This document shows, in pieces, positions 22,085-33,389 of a DNA stretch of 64,000 nt. Each line of letters starts with the position of its first letter. Within the stretch, counting starts at the first letter, position 1. The stretch is taken from assembly GCA_030272585.1 (NCBI GenBank), contig BSYQ01000003.1, positions 6,324,001-6,388,000 on the forward strand, given 5' to 3'. Source of the stretch: Bryopsis sp. KO-2023. Taxonomy: Eukaryota; Chlorophyta; Ulvophyceae; Bryopsidales; Bryopsidaceae. The position numbers and the translations under genes are program-made. The notes below the pieces were generated by a model. That model did no database searches. It worked only from the letters and a program-made list of their open reading frames with translations, and was not told the origin of the DNA.

Positions 22085-25068
22085 TCATTTTAATCGCTTC
22101 AAGCACATTGCACATTTGGAGTCCCCATCTGCCAGCCAATCTTCCCTAATGTATCCGACCTTGTGAAACTCCAAATGATCAAACCTACACAGCCAAAGCA
22201 CACACAGAGTTTATCCTAAACTGAATCCGTCAGGGTGCAAATTGTGTGCAAAAAAAGTGCCAAGTTGGAACATATGCAATAAAACTGGACAAAACCCCCA
22301 ACAACAGGTGCATCAAATTACCCATTCAATCTCTCATGGGCAAACTGTGAGGAGTGCTTTGGAACAAGAGAATCTGACGAAATAATTTCGACATGCAGAA
22401 ACAACAGCAGTTCATCGATAAGCACTCACCATAAAGCATCCAGTGAGCAACAACAGCATGATGTCAATTGTGGGACACCTTCTTCCAAGAAGACATCATG
22501 GTACAAGCAAGAGTGCACTTCGAGACTTGCCTCGCTGCCAAGAGAAACGGTACAGGAATAAAAAATGTATTTTTTCAAAACTAAACTGTAATTTTTTGGA
22601 CAAAACGTTATCGGCTTGCATTCCCCCCCAAAAAAACAAAAACAAAAAACGACAAAGCAACACAACTCTTTCACAAAACGATGCTCCACCACATCACCAT
22701 CCCACCAGTCTTTTCTACCTCTTTTTCCTCTCCTTTTTTTTTGCCTTTTCGTTTTCAAGAGGGGAAAAGTACAGCAGTATTGAAATTGGGATATTTTGCG
22801 CCGACATGACAAGAAAGCCAGATAAAAATACATATCACAGACGTGGAAAAAAATTTGACAATGAAAGAAGACTCACTCTTTACTGGATCGGAAATCACAC
22901 TTGAAGGAACTGCCCATGTCAATTTCGAGAGACTTCATCATACGGGCCTGAAAACAACATAAAGTCCTCAAACTTTCCCAAAACTTTTTTTTTTTTTTTT
23001 TAAATCTGATGGGCACAAGAAAACCATACGCTGCCAGGACATACAAAAAAATATGAAAGATATATAGATATATAGAAGTACAGAGATGGTGCGATGGTGT
23101 GAACTAGGAGAAAATTGGAGGTCTGGTGAGACTGGCATGTTTTAAATCATTCCGAATATATCTACATAGATATGTTTTTTATTGATATACATACCACTGC
23201 AGAGAAAACATCGATGCGAAAAATTACTTTCCGGATAAACAGGGATGAATGCAACATGGCCCTGCCCAAAATGTGCGACATGAATGAACAAATTAACACT
23301 CCCACACGAAAAGCAGAATATCAATGCCCCACAGTCTTCTTCTGACAAAAAGCAATCCTCACAAGTTCGCGACATCTGGCATATTGTCCATTTTTCATGG
23401 AAAAGACAAATCAAAAGCAACATTTATTTTATTTTTTTTTGCAATCGAATCTCAAAATCGCAAGTGCATCAGAAACGAGAGTTTCTACAAGACGATGTTC
23501 CCTCCTTCCAGTTGGTTTCTTTTTTCTTTGTATTTACATCGTTTTTTTAGTTTTTCTCAATACCTTATCAAAGGTGCAGTCATGCCCCCCATGTGCTCTC
23601 GCACAATCTTCAAGAGCTCCTGAAATGCAAAAAGCAGCATCGAAAAATTAAAATAAAAAATAAAAAAAAAAATTGACTCTCCATGGAAGGAAGGAAATTG
23701 GTCAATATATTAAAGGTTATCATTCTAGTTTTGTCAGCATCTATGTCACAGAGTTTCACCAGAAAAATAACATTGATTAGTGACAATTGCGGACTATATT
23801 TGGTTTACTTGAGGAAATGCTTGTCAGACATCTCTGCAAAAAAAAGAAGAAAAAAACAGGAAGGGGGGGGGAGTTGAACTGTACCTCATCGTCTCTTATG
23901 TATGATTTGAAAACTTTGAAGGTTGCAAGAACTAGGCACGCTGTCTGCAGAAAACATGACTGAAGGTTAGTTCATTTTCCCCATTTTACCCCATTGTGCA
24001 GATTTCTTACATCACTAATAGGCAAAAAAACACAACCATGACTGTTTTCCGACCAATTCACTTGGAACACAATTCACAATTTCCCTTCTCTCCGACCCAC
24101 CTCCCAACGAAACAAACTCAAATAAATAACAAAACAAAGACAGTGAAACAATGACAAAAAAGACCCAAGGGCTATTTTGACACATTCCCAAAGTTGAAAG
24201 GGAAAATCGAGAATTCAACCATGGGATAACACAACATGCTCCTCCAATGTATCAAACATGAAGCAAGAATAGAACAAAAGAAAAATAGAAAACAAAAACA
24301 AATCATGAAGCCAGGAAGATCCAACTTCAATGGTTTATGACCACCTGCACATGCGTCTGGGAGCGGCCGTCGGTGATTTTGCTTTCATGAATTTCCAGGT
24401 AGTGTTTGTAAGCATCCTCGACGAATTTTGAAATCTCCTTTTCGGATCCCCGCAGTTCGATGTGTTTCCTACACAGTCACATTCGTAAAAACAAAATGTA
24501 ACTAATTAATATCTATATTAAAAAAAATAAAGATGAATGTATGTTGTGGACGACCTCCGTGTTGGGCAGGTTTGCTTAATGTGAACTAATCATTCTTTCA
24601 TTCTTTCTATTTTTTACAAAAAAAAATCATTCTTTTCATTTGAACATATACAATTCTTCCTCCCTCTTCTAAATCATCCAGAGATGTGCCAACCATGAAT
24701 GACAATTCCTTCTGCAAATTCAAAACATGATGCTGAAAATCGAATGTTTGATAACCCTGTCCATGGAAATCCACTCAAGCTCTGCCCACCCACTTGCAGC
24801 GCCCTTTGACACCTTCGATCCACCAGCGTCTATTTTGTCCTTCCAGCCACTCTCGAGCGCCAGGAGACCATCTGTCCAGCCAGTGACTGGACGCGAAAGA
24901 GACTGGACCTCGAACGAACTTGTCGTCATGCGTGGTGTCGTCTTCTTGTGGGGCTTGTTGGGGGTTCTTTCCAGCGGTTGATAGAGCTCGACCACTTACC
25001 CGGTTGAGCCTGGCCAACGCCCGCAACTTCATCAAGCACCCTGCCATCGCTACCACTCGCCCATGCAC
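22085..25068 (-). CDS. L-2-amino-thiazoline-4-carboxylate hydrolase-like protein with a novel N-terminal module
   Basis: Proposed exons: 25068-24794, 24711-24694, 24468-24345, 23944-23885, 23619-23564, 23375-23363, 22947-22877, 22534-22430 and 22184-22085 (822 nt, 273 aa, all phases consistent). Two are microexons of 18 and 13 bases and are the least certain. The C-terminal half matches the ATC-hydrolase-like pattern as I remember it: V-H-S-C-L-Y-H-D-V-F-L-E-E-G-V-P-Q-L-T, a cysteine run CCCC before SLDALW, and a final LADGDSKCAMCLKR. The first 35 residues are basic and hydroxylated (LNRVSGRALSTAGK), like a mitochondrial presequence. Residues about 60-85 carry a tryptophan-rich SHWLDRW...EWLEGQN..WW segment that reappears in the adjacent rhodanese gene. 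Function is inferred from pattern only. Confidence 0.55.
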
Positions 25069-25451
25069 TTCTCTGCGGGTGCCTTTCCTTATAGTTTTTC
25101 CAGTGATGCGACCCGAAATCGGACAATCAAGACAAACGAAGCCGTATCATTACATGATGCCTATCCGTTTGCATCCTCGCTTCCAAACCACCATCCCGAC
25201 TCTCTTCTCAAACTGTTCTGTCGGGAGCGATGGCAAAGGTCGATCGCGGCGCCAAGCTTAAACGATTTTGTGTCGCTGATCCATATTTGGAGGCGTTGTC
25301 GTATCAGCATCCAGACTTTCGGAATGAATGCCCATGGTGGACGTATTCAAGCACGCGACGTCATAGGAAGTGGGGCGGTCATGAGTGTGCACTCCTTTGG
25401 GGGTCGACAGAGGCCACCCTTTCATCTTGAAGCTGGTTAGCTCGATCGACG
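25069..25451. promoter_or_regulatory. Divergent 5' interval between hydrolase-like and rhodanese genes
   Basis: A 383-base spacer separates two head-to-head genes that share an N-terminal protein module. The arrangement suggests a common promoter or an inverted duplication of a 5' exon. No repeat longer than a few bases is obvious by eye. Confidence 0.35.
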
Positions 25452-27392
25452 ATGCACCGGAATGTTCTATCCCGCGTGTGTTCGCATGTGCGTTCATCAT
25501 GCATGCGTCAAGTGTCGATGTTCGGAGGCGAGCCGAAGCACGGCAGCCCAGTCGCAGAGCCTACCGACGATGCACCCAGGGCTCCAGCGTTCTATCCCCC
25601 AAGCTTCTGGCTTGAAATGTACGCGACGGATGCTCAGGAATGGCTGCGCGAACACAACAAACAGTGGTGGCGAGAGGATGGTGTGGTAGACACAGACACT
25701 GTCCACATACCATCTCGACCAGATTTTCTGATGCCATGGAGTTTCAAAGTCATGTCCGCTCCACATTGTTGCAGAAAAGAATGGCACGAGCTACGGCCTG
25801 CACGGAGCAGACTACGATGATTATGAAATAGCCACGGTCGGCCAGGTGAACTCGGCGACAACCTTGATCAACATTTGGGTTAACCCAGCCGCCTTGCGCA
25901 CTTCTGGCTTTTTCCATCGATCGAATTCAGTGAGAACGGTGCAACTTTTTGAAACCAAACGCATCCATTTCGCCTCATCAGGCTCTCTGTATTGTGAAGG
26001 AGGAAGTACTTCGAAATATGATGCAACTTTCGCGGGTGCGCATGGCGGCCTTGCGCTCGAGAAGAGGGAAGCTGGAAATTCTGTTCGCATGCATCAACCA
26101 GGATGATGCATTTTTCATCAGCAAGCCAAAGTTGATGCATTTCTTCTCGTACGCTTGTCCTTTGTTGGGGGTGGAGCTGGAAACTGTCAAGGAACTGCTC
26201 GGAGACGATATTAATCTAAAGCAGGCAAGCTTCACCATCAGATTGCATCAATACCTAACGACGATTCTCACGGTGCATTTGCCATCTTCTTGCTGTGATT
26301 TCGCGATTATGGTTGCAATTCGCATCTGGGGATGGAGTGGTGTTCTCCGCTTTGCAGATCAGCAAGAGAAAATTCGTCGAAGTTCTGTGGGAGATCCTGG
26401 GAGAATGCGAGGACGAAGTGGAATTCGATTGCAGTGTGTGGTTGCTGATCGAAGAGGCAAAAAGGCGGCCGTCTTGTTCACAAGAAGTGGTGCAACAGAT
26501 CACACCAGCGGAATACGCCCAATTCGTGACTTCCTTCCCCACGCACGAATTCTGCCGCCACATAGGATGCCGAGAGCTGAAAGAAATCATGCACCTATGT
26601 CCGGAAAGATTGATTCTGTTCGACGTCAGGAACAGATCGGAGCGTGTAAGGCACCACCACTACCCAACCTTTTGACGGCTGTGCGACTTGCTGATTTAAC
26701 GGACTCCACGTGGGGAAATTGACATCATTGGTCGTGAGTTGTGTGTGCAGGAAGCGTCGACTGTCCGTGGTGCCTATGTTTTGGAAGTGGAGAGAGATTT
26801 GTCTGATGAGTACCTCTATCAAATCAATCCTTTGGATCTCGACCGAACATGTGAGTTTTTGTCCAACATCCTTGAGAGGGACGAGTATGGAGAAGAATCA
26901 GAAGACCAGCCCCATGGCCTTTTTGGAAGCCATGTCATCGTAACTTTCTGCAACACAGGTCTCAGAGGTAGGATCGGGTGTGCAAGATAAATAAAACATT
27001 TTTTCCTTTCCAACAGGGCTGAATCACGTCATTGTGGACAAGCCTTGGTTGGGCAAGTTTGCCCAATGTAAATAGAACATTCAGTCATTTATTCCCTTTC
27101 CAATAAGTGGTTGTTTCGCTGTCTTTGTAAGCTGTCGCTTACACAAAAAGAAACATGCACAGGTGCAGCCGCCGCCATTTCCTTATCGGAGGAGCTTGAT
27201 TATCCGGTTCATTCCTTGTGTGGAGGCTTGATCAACTACTTCAACTCGGGGGGTGAACTGGTCGGTCAATCGGATGAGCCCACATCAATCCTGCACCCAG
27301 GCTCCACAGATTTGATAAGATTTGTCACACGGGAGAATTTGTTCGGGGTTTCCAAGCACAAGGCCAATGATGGGGTTCCTCATCAGGTTTAG
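25452..27392 (+). CDS. Rhodanese-domain protein, paralogue A
   Basis: Six exons, 25452-25680, 25775-25845, 25982-26224, 26358-26645, 26751-26967 and 27163-27392, total 1,278 nt (425 aa) with all phases consistent. Intron 3 uses a GC donor (CAG|GCAAGC). The rhodanese domain is in the C-terminal third: RLILFDVRNRSERE opens it and the active-site loop is FCNTGLRG, with the catalytic cysteine in a CxxGxR arrangement. SLCGGLINYFNSGGE closes it. The preceding 250 residues are unassigned but conserved in the neighbouring paralogue (EYAQFVTSFPTHEFCRHIGC). The N terminus is basic, followed by FYPPSFWLEMY...AQEWLREHN.QWW, the module shared with the divergent hydrolase-like gene. Rhodaneses transfer sulfane sulfur; the acceptor is unknown. 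Confidence 0.8.
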
Positions 27393-27862
27393 CACCGAGA
27401 CTGCACCATGCTTGTCAAAAACCTTGAGCTTCCATCTGGCTTTTTGACGAACGAGATCGTTGAATTATTGCAACACATCTGTGAGGTATGGACTGCTTCT
27501 TCCAACCCAACCACCTTGGCTCCATTTCCAGATATTTTTTGGGGTTCCGGAATGTACATTTCTTTCAAGTCAGTGGGAAGTTTTTATGTCCAATCATCAA
27601 AAACAAAAAAATCTGTCAGCGAATTGTGGGAAAGGAAGGGGACTCTGTACATCACGAATCACGGTGTAAAACATTTCATCCTTGTCCCTCTCTTTGGGGA
27701 AGTGCTTGCGGCCGCTTGTCAGTATTCCATCCACCGGTTCGTGGATTTATCATTCCACTTTTAACAACATCGCAAGCCAACTCAAGACATATCAGACGAG
27801 AGGTGCCAAAAAAATCGAGTCCAGTACTTCAGAAAACCCGCGAGGGCGTCCGCAAACCACCA
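27393..27862. other. Spacer between the tandem rhodanese genes
   Basis: A 118-codon plus-strand frame (27408-27764) has no recognisable motif. It is probably 3' untranslated and promoter sequence. Confidence 0.3.
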
Positions 27863-30336
27863 ATGCATCGCAGGTTGATTCGGCGGATCTGCCCAGAACT
27901 GAAACCTTTCTTTGGAATGTGTCGTCGTGCCTCGACGTCTTTTACGAAAGACGCCGACAATGTGGAGGAGAAAGAAGAAAACGCGGAAAATGAGCCGTTT
28001 TTCTATCCTTCCAGCTCTTGGCTGGACATGCAATCGATTGGGGGGGCGGATTGGAAGGCCTCGGTGAAAGTCAAAGAAGAGGAACCAGGTGAGCAGAATG
28101 GTGCTTCAAATGGTCGCATGGTTCAATTTGCAGTTTCTAAACTGACTGGACTGCAATTTTGTGAAGACAGACTTTCGACACAGAGCATTTAGGTGTGTTT
28201 TTGAGAATCTGATAATTAGTCCACATGGTTCTGAACCTGGTAATGAACCTGGTAAACATTATATTTTTTGAAAAATAGCATTTTTTCACGAAACGAGCAC
28301 CAAAAACCTCTGTTGCTGCTGTGACAAATAATAGAATGAAAGAGAAAAAAATATCAAACTCCCAGAAAACAGTTTGCTTTCTTTTTTTCTCTGCTGATTA
28401 GATGTGTCGTTTTTCGGAATGTATCATCCTTCTTAAATGTCAGTTTTTAAAATACGGAGGTGGAGAGTCTGCTTAGATGTATGCATTCTGAAAATATGGA
28501 GGTGGAGAGAACAGCAAGGACATGGTCGAACCCAAAGTCATCCAAACTCTTGCTACCCATATCGACCTCCATTCTCAACTCGAAAAGGTCCTAGCCCAGG
28601 TGCAGAAAAAAAAAATAAAAAATAGATCAAACATACGAGAAGCTTCTGAACAATCTTTCTAGGTGGAATGTGGGGTTTTCTGCGAATGTTTTCTATTATT
28701 TTCGCAAGGAAACCGTTATGGAAGAGGGGCAATTGTCAGTGTTTCAGATACTTGAGTGTGGAATCCAATGTTGGAGGCTGGTCAAAATCGAGAGATGAGA
28801 AGCGAAATAGTCTGTTTCCTCATTTTTTTTTATTTTTTTATTTTAAGCAGGGGTTTTCAGAACCGGATGCTGCTGGTGATGGGATCGAATCTCATCGGTC
28901 GCAGTCAGACGATGTATCTTCGGCAGAAGCAGAAGAGATATGGAAAGTGATGCGACGGGAGAGGCTGGAGCATTTGTTCAGATTGATTTGTGGGGAATAT
29001 GCTCACCCGACCATCGGAGATCTCCAAGAGTGGGTGCAGAGTTTCTTCCCTGTGCACTCCGAGCTCCAGGAAACAGACATATTCGTTTTGACCAAGGGAC
29101 GATCCAAATCAGAACCGGTATGATTCTTCGTTTCGATGTGGAGGCGATGCGCTGTCAGTTTTCCCCTTTTCTGGCGTCCTTTTTTGATCTGGGTGTTTCG
29201 TTAGTGTCGATTTACGGTGTTCGATATGGTGGGTGCAGTTGAGGAAGGAGGCTTTCATCTCGATAATGCTGAAAGTGTTGGATCCAACCGGTGATTGGGA
29301 GATGTTCGAAGTGGCTTGGCTGACCATCATGTACGAAATGACGAGCGGGACTTCCCACCAAGACATGCTGAGTGAAATCAACCCTCCGGAATATTCCGAA
29401 GTGGTTGCAACTTTCCCGACGCATCGAATTGCCCCATACATCGGCTGCTCCGAGCTCAGAGAATTGATGGAAGAGAAAAGCCACAATTTGGTCGTGATCG
29501 ATGTCAGGACCGAAGAAGAGAGGGTGGGTTTGACAGTTTTTCAGTAGGTGAAAAGGTGCCCCGCCTGTTATATAAATGAGTATAGATGATATAAATAAAT
29601 GTTCTACTGGAAGTTTAACTTTTTGCAACGATGATCTCGCTCCGTACCTCTCCTCAGTCCTGTGTTGCAAACGTCCACACTAGTTTTTCGGAATTTGATA
29701 TCGTAATTAAAAAAAAAAAAATTGATTCAAATCTTCCTAATGGGGGGTGTCCGCATTGTATCGAGACGATTCTGTTATGTTGTAGGAGATTTCGTCGATC
29801 AAAGGATCGAGGTACTCTGATATAGTTCTGGACAAGAGCGCCGAGAAGGGCTACAGATTCACCAAAGGAATCCACGAGATCTTGTATGGGGGTGATCCAA
29901 CGCTGGAGGAAGAGCAACTTTATGACTACTATCAGAATGCCACCATCGTCACAGTCTGCAACACAGGATTACGAAGTAGGGTGTTTTTTTCATTTTGGGG
30001 GAAAAAAAACACGCATGTGGGTTATTTTGGCGAAAGCAAGAATAAAATAGAACAGGAAATAGGGGCAGAAAACATAGGAAATAGGAAACATAGGAAATAG
30101 GGACAGAACATGGACTGAAGCATTGGTGTTTTGCAGGTGCAGCTGCAGCGATGGAATTCACCGAAGACTTGGATCGACTGGTGCATTGTCTTTGTGGTGG
30201 TTTGATCAACTATTTCAACTCTGGGGGAGAAATGGTCGATCCGGCAGGGGAAGCCGTCGAGAAGCTGCATCCTGGCTCGGACGAGTTCAAAAAATTTGTC
30301 GTCAGAGAAAACAAAATTCTGGACTCTGATGGGTGA
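27863..30336 (+). CDS. Rhodanese-domain protein, paralogue B
   Basis: Five exons, 27863-28088, 28861-29117, 29239-29523, 29786-29975 and 30137-30336, total 1,158 nt (385 aa), all phases consistent. It aligns along its length with paralogue A: EYSEVVATFPTHRIAPYIGC, then NLVVIDVRTEEERE, active-site VCNTGLRS, and HCLCGGLINYFNSGGE. An upstream charged segment reads EEIWKVMRRERLEHLFRLIC. The N-terminal module is kept only in part (FFYPSSSWLDM), and the EWL...WW half is degenerate. Intron 1 is 772 bases, unusually long here. Position and similarity show tandem duplication; sequence divergence suggests it is not recent. Confidence 0.8.
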
Positions 30337-30950
30337 CTGCGAAAAAAACGAAATTCTCCCACCGTTTTTCTGGAGTGATTGTACCAATGGCAAGAGTGAA
30401 TTGTTGTAGGGAAAGGATTTTTGTGTTTGGCTCTTTCAAATTGTAACATGTATTTATGGCGGTGTCGACTGGACCTTTGGGTTGAAAAGTGGGGAAATTG
30501 AGATGAGATGAGAAATTTAGATTGAGATGCTTCTGCTAATTTAAGCATCAGTTTCAAACCTCCTAACAACAAGCCTCAAAATAAAATAAAAATAAAAATA
30601 ATGATAATCATTACACTGTTACAAGCCTCAAAAACCACCTTCCAGAACACCCACAGACGGTCGTCATGTCTGACTGGAGACTCTCGGAAAATTGGTGCTG
30701 AACAATGATTGATGTGACCCGTTTACAGCAGCCAGATTTTTGGTTGACAGCGATCGCATCACTCTGGCGCGGAGTCGAGAGGAACCCGCGGGCTGGGCAG
30801 TTTTTATTGTCGTCGCAAAACTTTCGTTGACATGAGTCCCTCCTTTACGTATCTTTCGGCCTGCTTTGCGCACTTTGATCACCAGCACGGTTTCAAGCAT
30901 AGGGTCCCCCACGCAATAGATCCATCTCTGGTATTAGTTTCCTGGCCCCG
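30337..30950. other. Intergenic spacer, 5' of the Nup98-like/U-box gene
   Basis: AT-rich to about 30600, then more GC-rich. A minus-strand frame of 82 codons (30912-30664) has no recognised domain and is probably a shadow of promoter sequence. Confidence 0.3.
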
Positions 30951-33389
30951 ATGACATCCTCCAGTACTTCCGATACGTCTGTCAATGCCCAGGTTTCCGA
31001 ACCGTTGCCAGGGCCAGGGCCAGCGCCCATTACAGGGACGGGGACGGCCGGGGTGCAGTTCCAGCCCGTTCCGTTTGAGCAGCTCGGCATCCAAAACATC
31101 ACTGCCATGAACAATTTTTCGCAAACGAGCACAGAAGAGCTGAGAGCGCAGGATTACAGGCAGAACAATGCGACCCCACCCACTGCCCCGTCTGTAGCGG
31201 TTTCGGAGGCTCAAGTACAGGGCGAAAACAGCGGGCCATCCTTATTTGGCGCTCAAGCACCGCGCGCAAATTCTGTGTCGGACGGGTTTGGTTCAGTCCA
31301 ACAGGCCGGGTTTGGAAACTTTGGAATGCCTGTTCAGTCGATGCCGGGATCCCTGTTTGGAGGCCCCGCACAGGAAAACGGTGGCGGAGGACTATTTGTT
31401 TCGAGTGTTTCAGGTGGTGGCACTGGTGGAGGAGGGTTTGGTTCTGGTGTAAATGGATTTGGACAGGGAGGTTTAGGCTCTGGATTTGCTCCAGCCCAGA
31501 ACACCTCCGGTGCAGGTTTCGGACAAACCAGTGAGGGTTTCAATTCTGGATTTGCTGCTTTCCAGAACAATTCTGGTGGAATGTGGGGGCAAATGAGCGA
31601 GGGTTTCAATTCTGGGTTTCCATTACAGAACACTGCCACCAGCACTCCACCTGGTGCAACTGGTTTTGGATTTGGAAATAATGGTTTCGGTCAGACTTCA
31701 GAGCCAGCCCATGGGCCCACCTCTGGATTGCAACAGGGCGTCTTCATGAATCTACCAAATCAGGGAACCGGTGGAGGTGGTGGTGCATTTGGAGCAGCGA
31801 ATCAAGGAGCTGGTGCTGGTGGGGTTGGGTTTGGCTTTGGGCCACCCAGTAAAGCTGCTACTTTCAGAGCCGGTTTGAACGCACAAAGTCAAGCACCTAC
31901 TGGTGGAAGCTTGTTCGGACAGCCTGCAGCAAATCAAGGTGCTGGGGGTGGTGCCTTGTTCGGCCAACAAAATTCTGGTGCTTTCGGTGGCAGTCTGTTT
32001 GGTGGACAGAACCAAGGGCATGGTGGTGAAAGCAATTTGTTCAACCCCCCAAGTTTGTTTGGTCCTAATGCTCCCAGGAGCAACGTGTTTGGGCAAGCCA
32101 GATTTGGTAGTGGTGGTCTGTTTGGTCAACCCAACCCCAGAGCTACCAGAGTGAGTCTGTTTGACCAACTCAATCCCAGAGCTGCCAGAGGAAGTCTGTT
32201 TGGTCAGCCCAACCCCAGAGCCGCTGGGGGAAATCTGTTTGGTCAGCCCAACCCTGGTGCTGCTGGGGGTAATCTAGCCGCTGGAGGTGGTCTGTTTGGT
32301 CAGCCCAACCCTGGTGCTGCTGGGGGTAATCTAGCCGCTGGAGGTAGTCTGTTTGGTCAGCCCAACCCTGGTGCTGCTGGGGGTAATCTAGCCGCTGGAG
32401 GTAGTCTGTTTGGTCAGCCCAACCCTGGTGCTACTGGGGGTAATCTTGCCGCTGGAGGTAGTCTGTTTGGCCAACCCAGCCCTGGTGCTGCTGGGGGTAA
32501 TCTGTTTGGGCAGCCCAACCCTGGAAATGGTGGCAATGGGTTTGGGCAACAGAATCAGGCAACTGGAGGTGGCAGTCTGTTTGGACAAGGTTCTGGAACT
32601 AGCCTATTCGGCCAACCACAAGCTGTTTTTCCACAGAATACACCGGGGGTGGCCGCTGTGCAAGCCGCTGTGCAAGCTGGTGGTGTTCAGCCCACCCAAA
32701 CCACAGGTGGAGTAGGATTTGGTGTCGTAAACAATGAAGCTGAAGAAACTTCTGCAGAAGAAGCTCCTGCCGAAAACAATCCTCAAGAAAATGCCCAAGC
32801 GGAAGAGCGAAACAGCAACATTGTTGGCTCTACCATCGAGGTTTCTGGAGTTGTTTCTGGGCAGAATGGTGGCCAGCCAGCAAATGGCTTCGAGGGAACG
32901 AGCAGTGGGATTGCCCCAAGTGAATTGGCTGTTCAGGCACTTGCTGATCTACCCAAGAAGCCTCCCCCTCGTAGCTTCATCTGTCCGATTGGCTTGAGGA
33001 TCATGAAGAAACCAGTGACAATGGTGTCCACAGGTAATGGTCAGCCACAATCTGGTGGATATAAGTCAGTCATAGCACTTTTCCATGAACGGGCTGCACT
33101 CGGCCTTTTGATCTTCTGTAGATTAATTTCTTTTTCTTTTTCTTAATTTTGGATTTAAGGTCTGGTTAGGGCTACAGGAAACCTTGGAGTTGATGTGTTG
33201 GTGTTTTTTTTTATTTTGTTCCCAGGGATATCATACGATAAGCAGAGCTTGGAGTCGTGGTTTGCTGCTCGAAATTTGCCAGTCCCCCCAACCATGGAGA
33301 ACAAGACTCTAGAAGATTTGATCGAGGAATGGCAGGTGGAATATGAAGAAAACTCGGTGCCGACCCCCAAGGATGAAAAAAAGGAATAA
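30951..33389 (+). CDS. Nup98-like GLFG-repeat protein with a C-terminal U-box
   Basis: Two exons, 30951-33033 and 33226-33389 (2,247 nt, 748 aa), joined at a phase-1 GTAATG...CCCAG intron. Residues about 43-73 (FEQLGIQNITAMNNFS then EELRAQDYR) match the 'ItaM...EELR..DY' segment typical of Nup98/Nup145N proteins. Residues about 85-585 are FG-rich with many SLFGQ/GLFGQ units separated by G, N, Q, P and A spacers, the composition of a nuclear-pore permeability domain. From residue 676 a U-box begins: FICPIGLRIMKKPVTMVST, then GISYDKQSLESWF and P-T...LEDLIEEW, the fold of RING-like E3 ubiquitin ligases. No Nup98 autoproteolytic domain is visible. The exon boundary falls inside the U-box, so the fusion rests on an in-phase splice. 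A role as a pore-associated ubiquitin ligase is inference. Confidence 0.85.
32235..32503. repeat. 57-bp coding minisatellite in the GLFG region
   Basis: Units beginning CTGTTTGGTCAGCCCAACC recur at 32235, 32292, 32349, 32406 and, as a variant, 32463, a period of exactly 57 bases (19 codons). Each encodes one LFGQPNPGAAGGN unit plus an LAAGG linker. Near-identity of the central copies implies recent expansion or unequal exchange. Confidence 0.9.

Noticed and set aside
23842..23864. Candidate microexon encoding MSDKHFL in the hydrolase-like gene
   Set aside because: Including it forces a stop in the following exon. Omitting it gives a clean phase-0 junction.
31334..32588. Several minus-strand frames rich in proline, threonine and serine
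   Set aside because: Shadows of the repetitive GLFG coding sequence on the plus strand, with no independent support.
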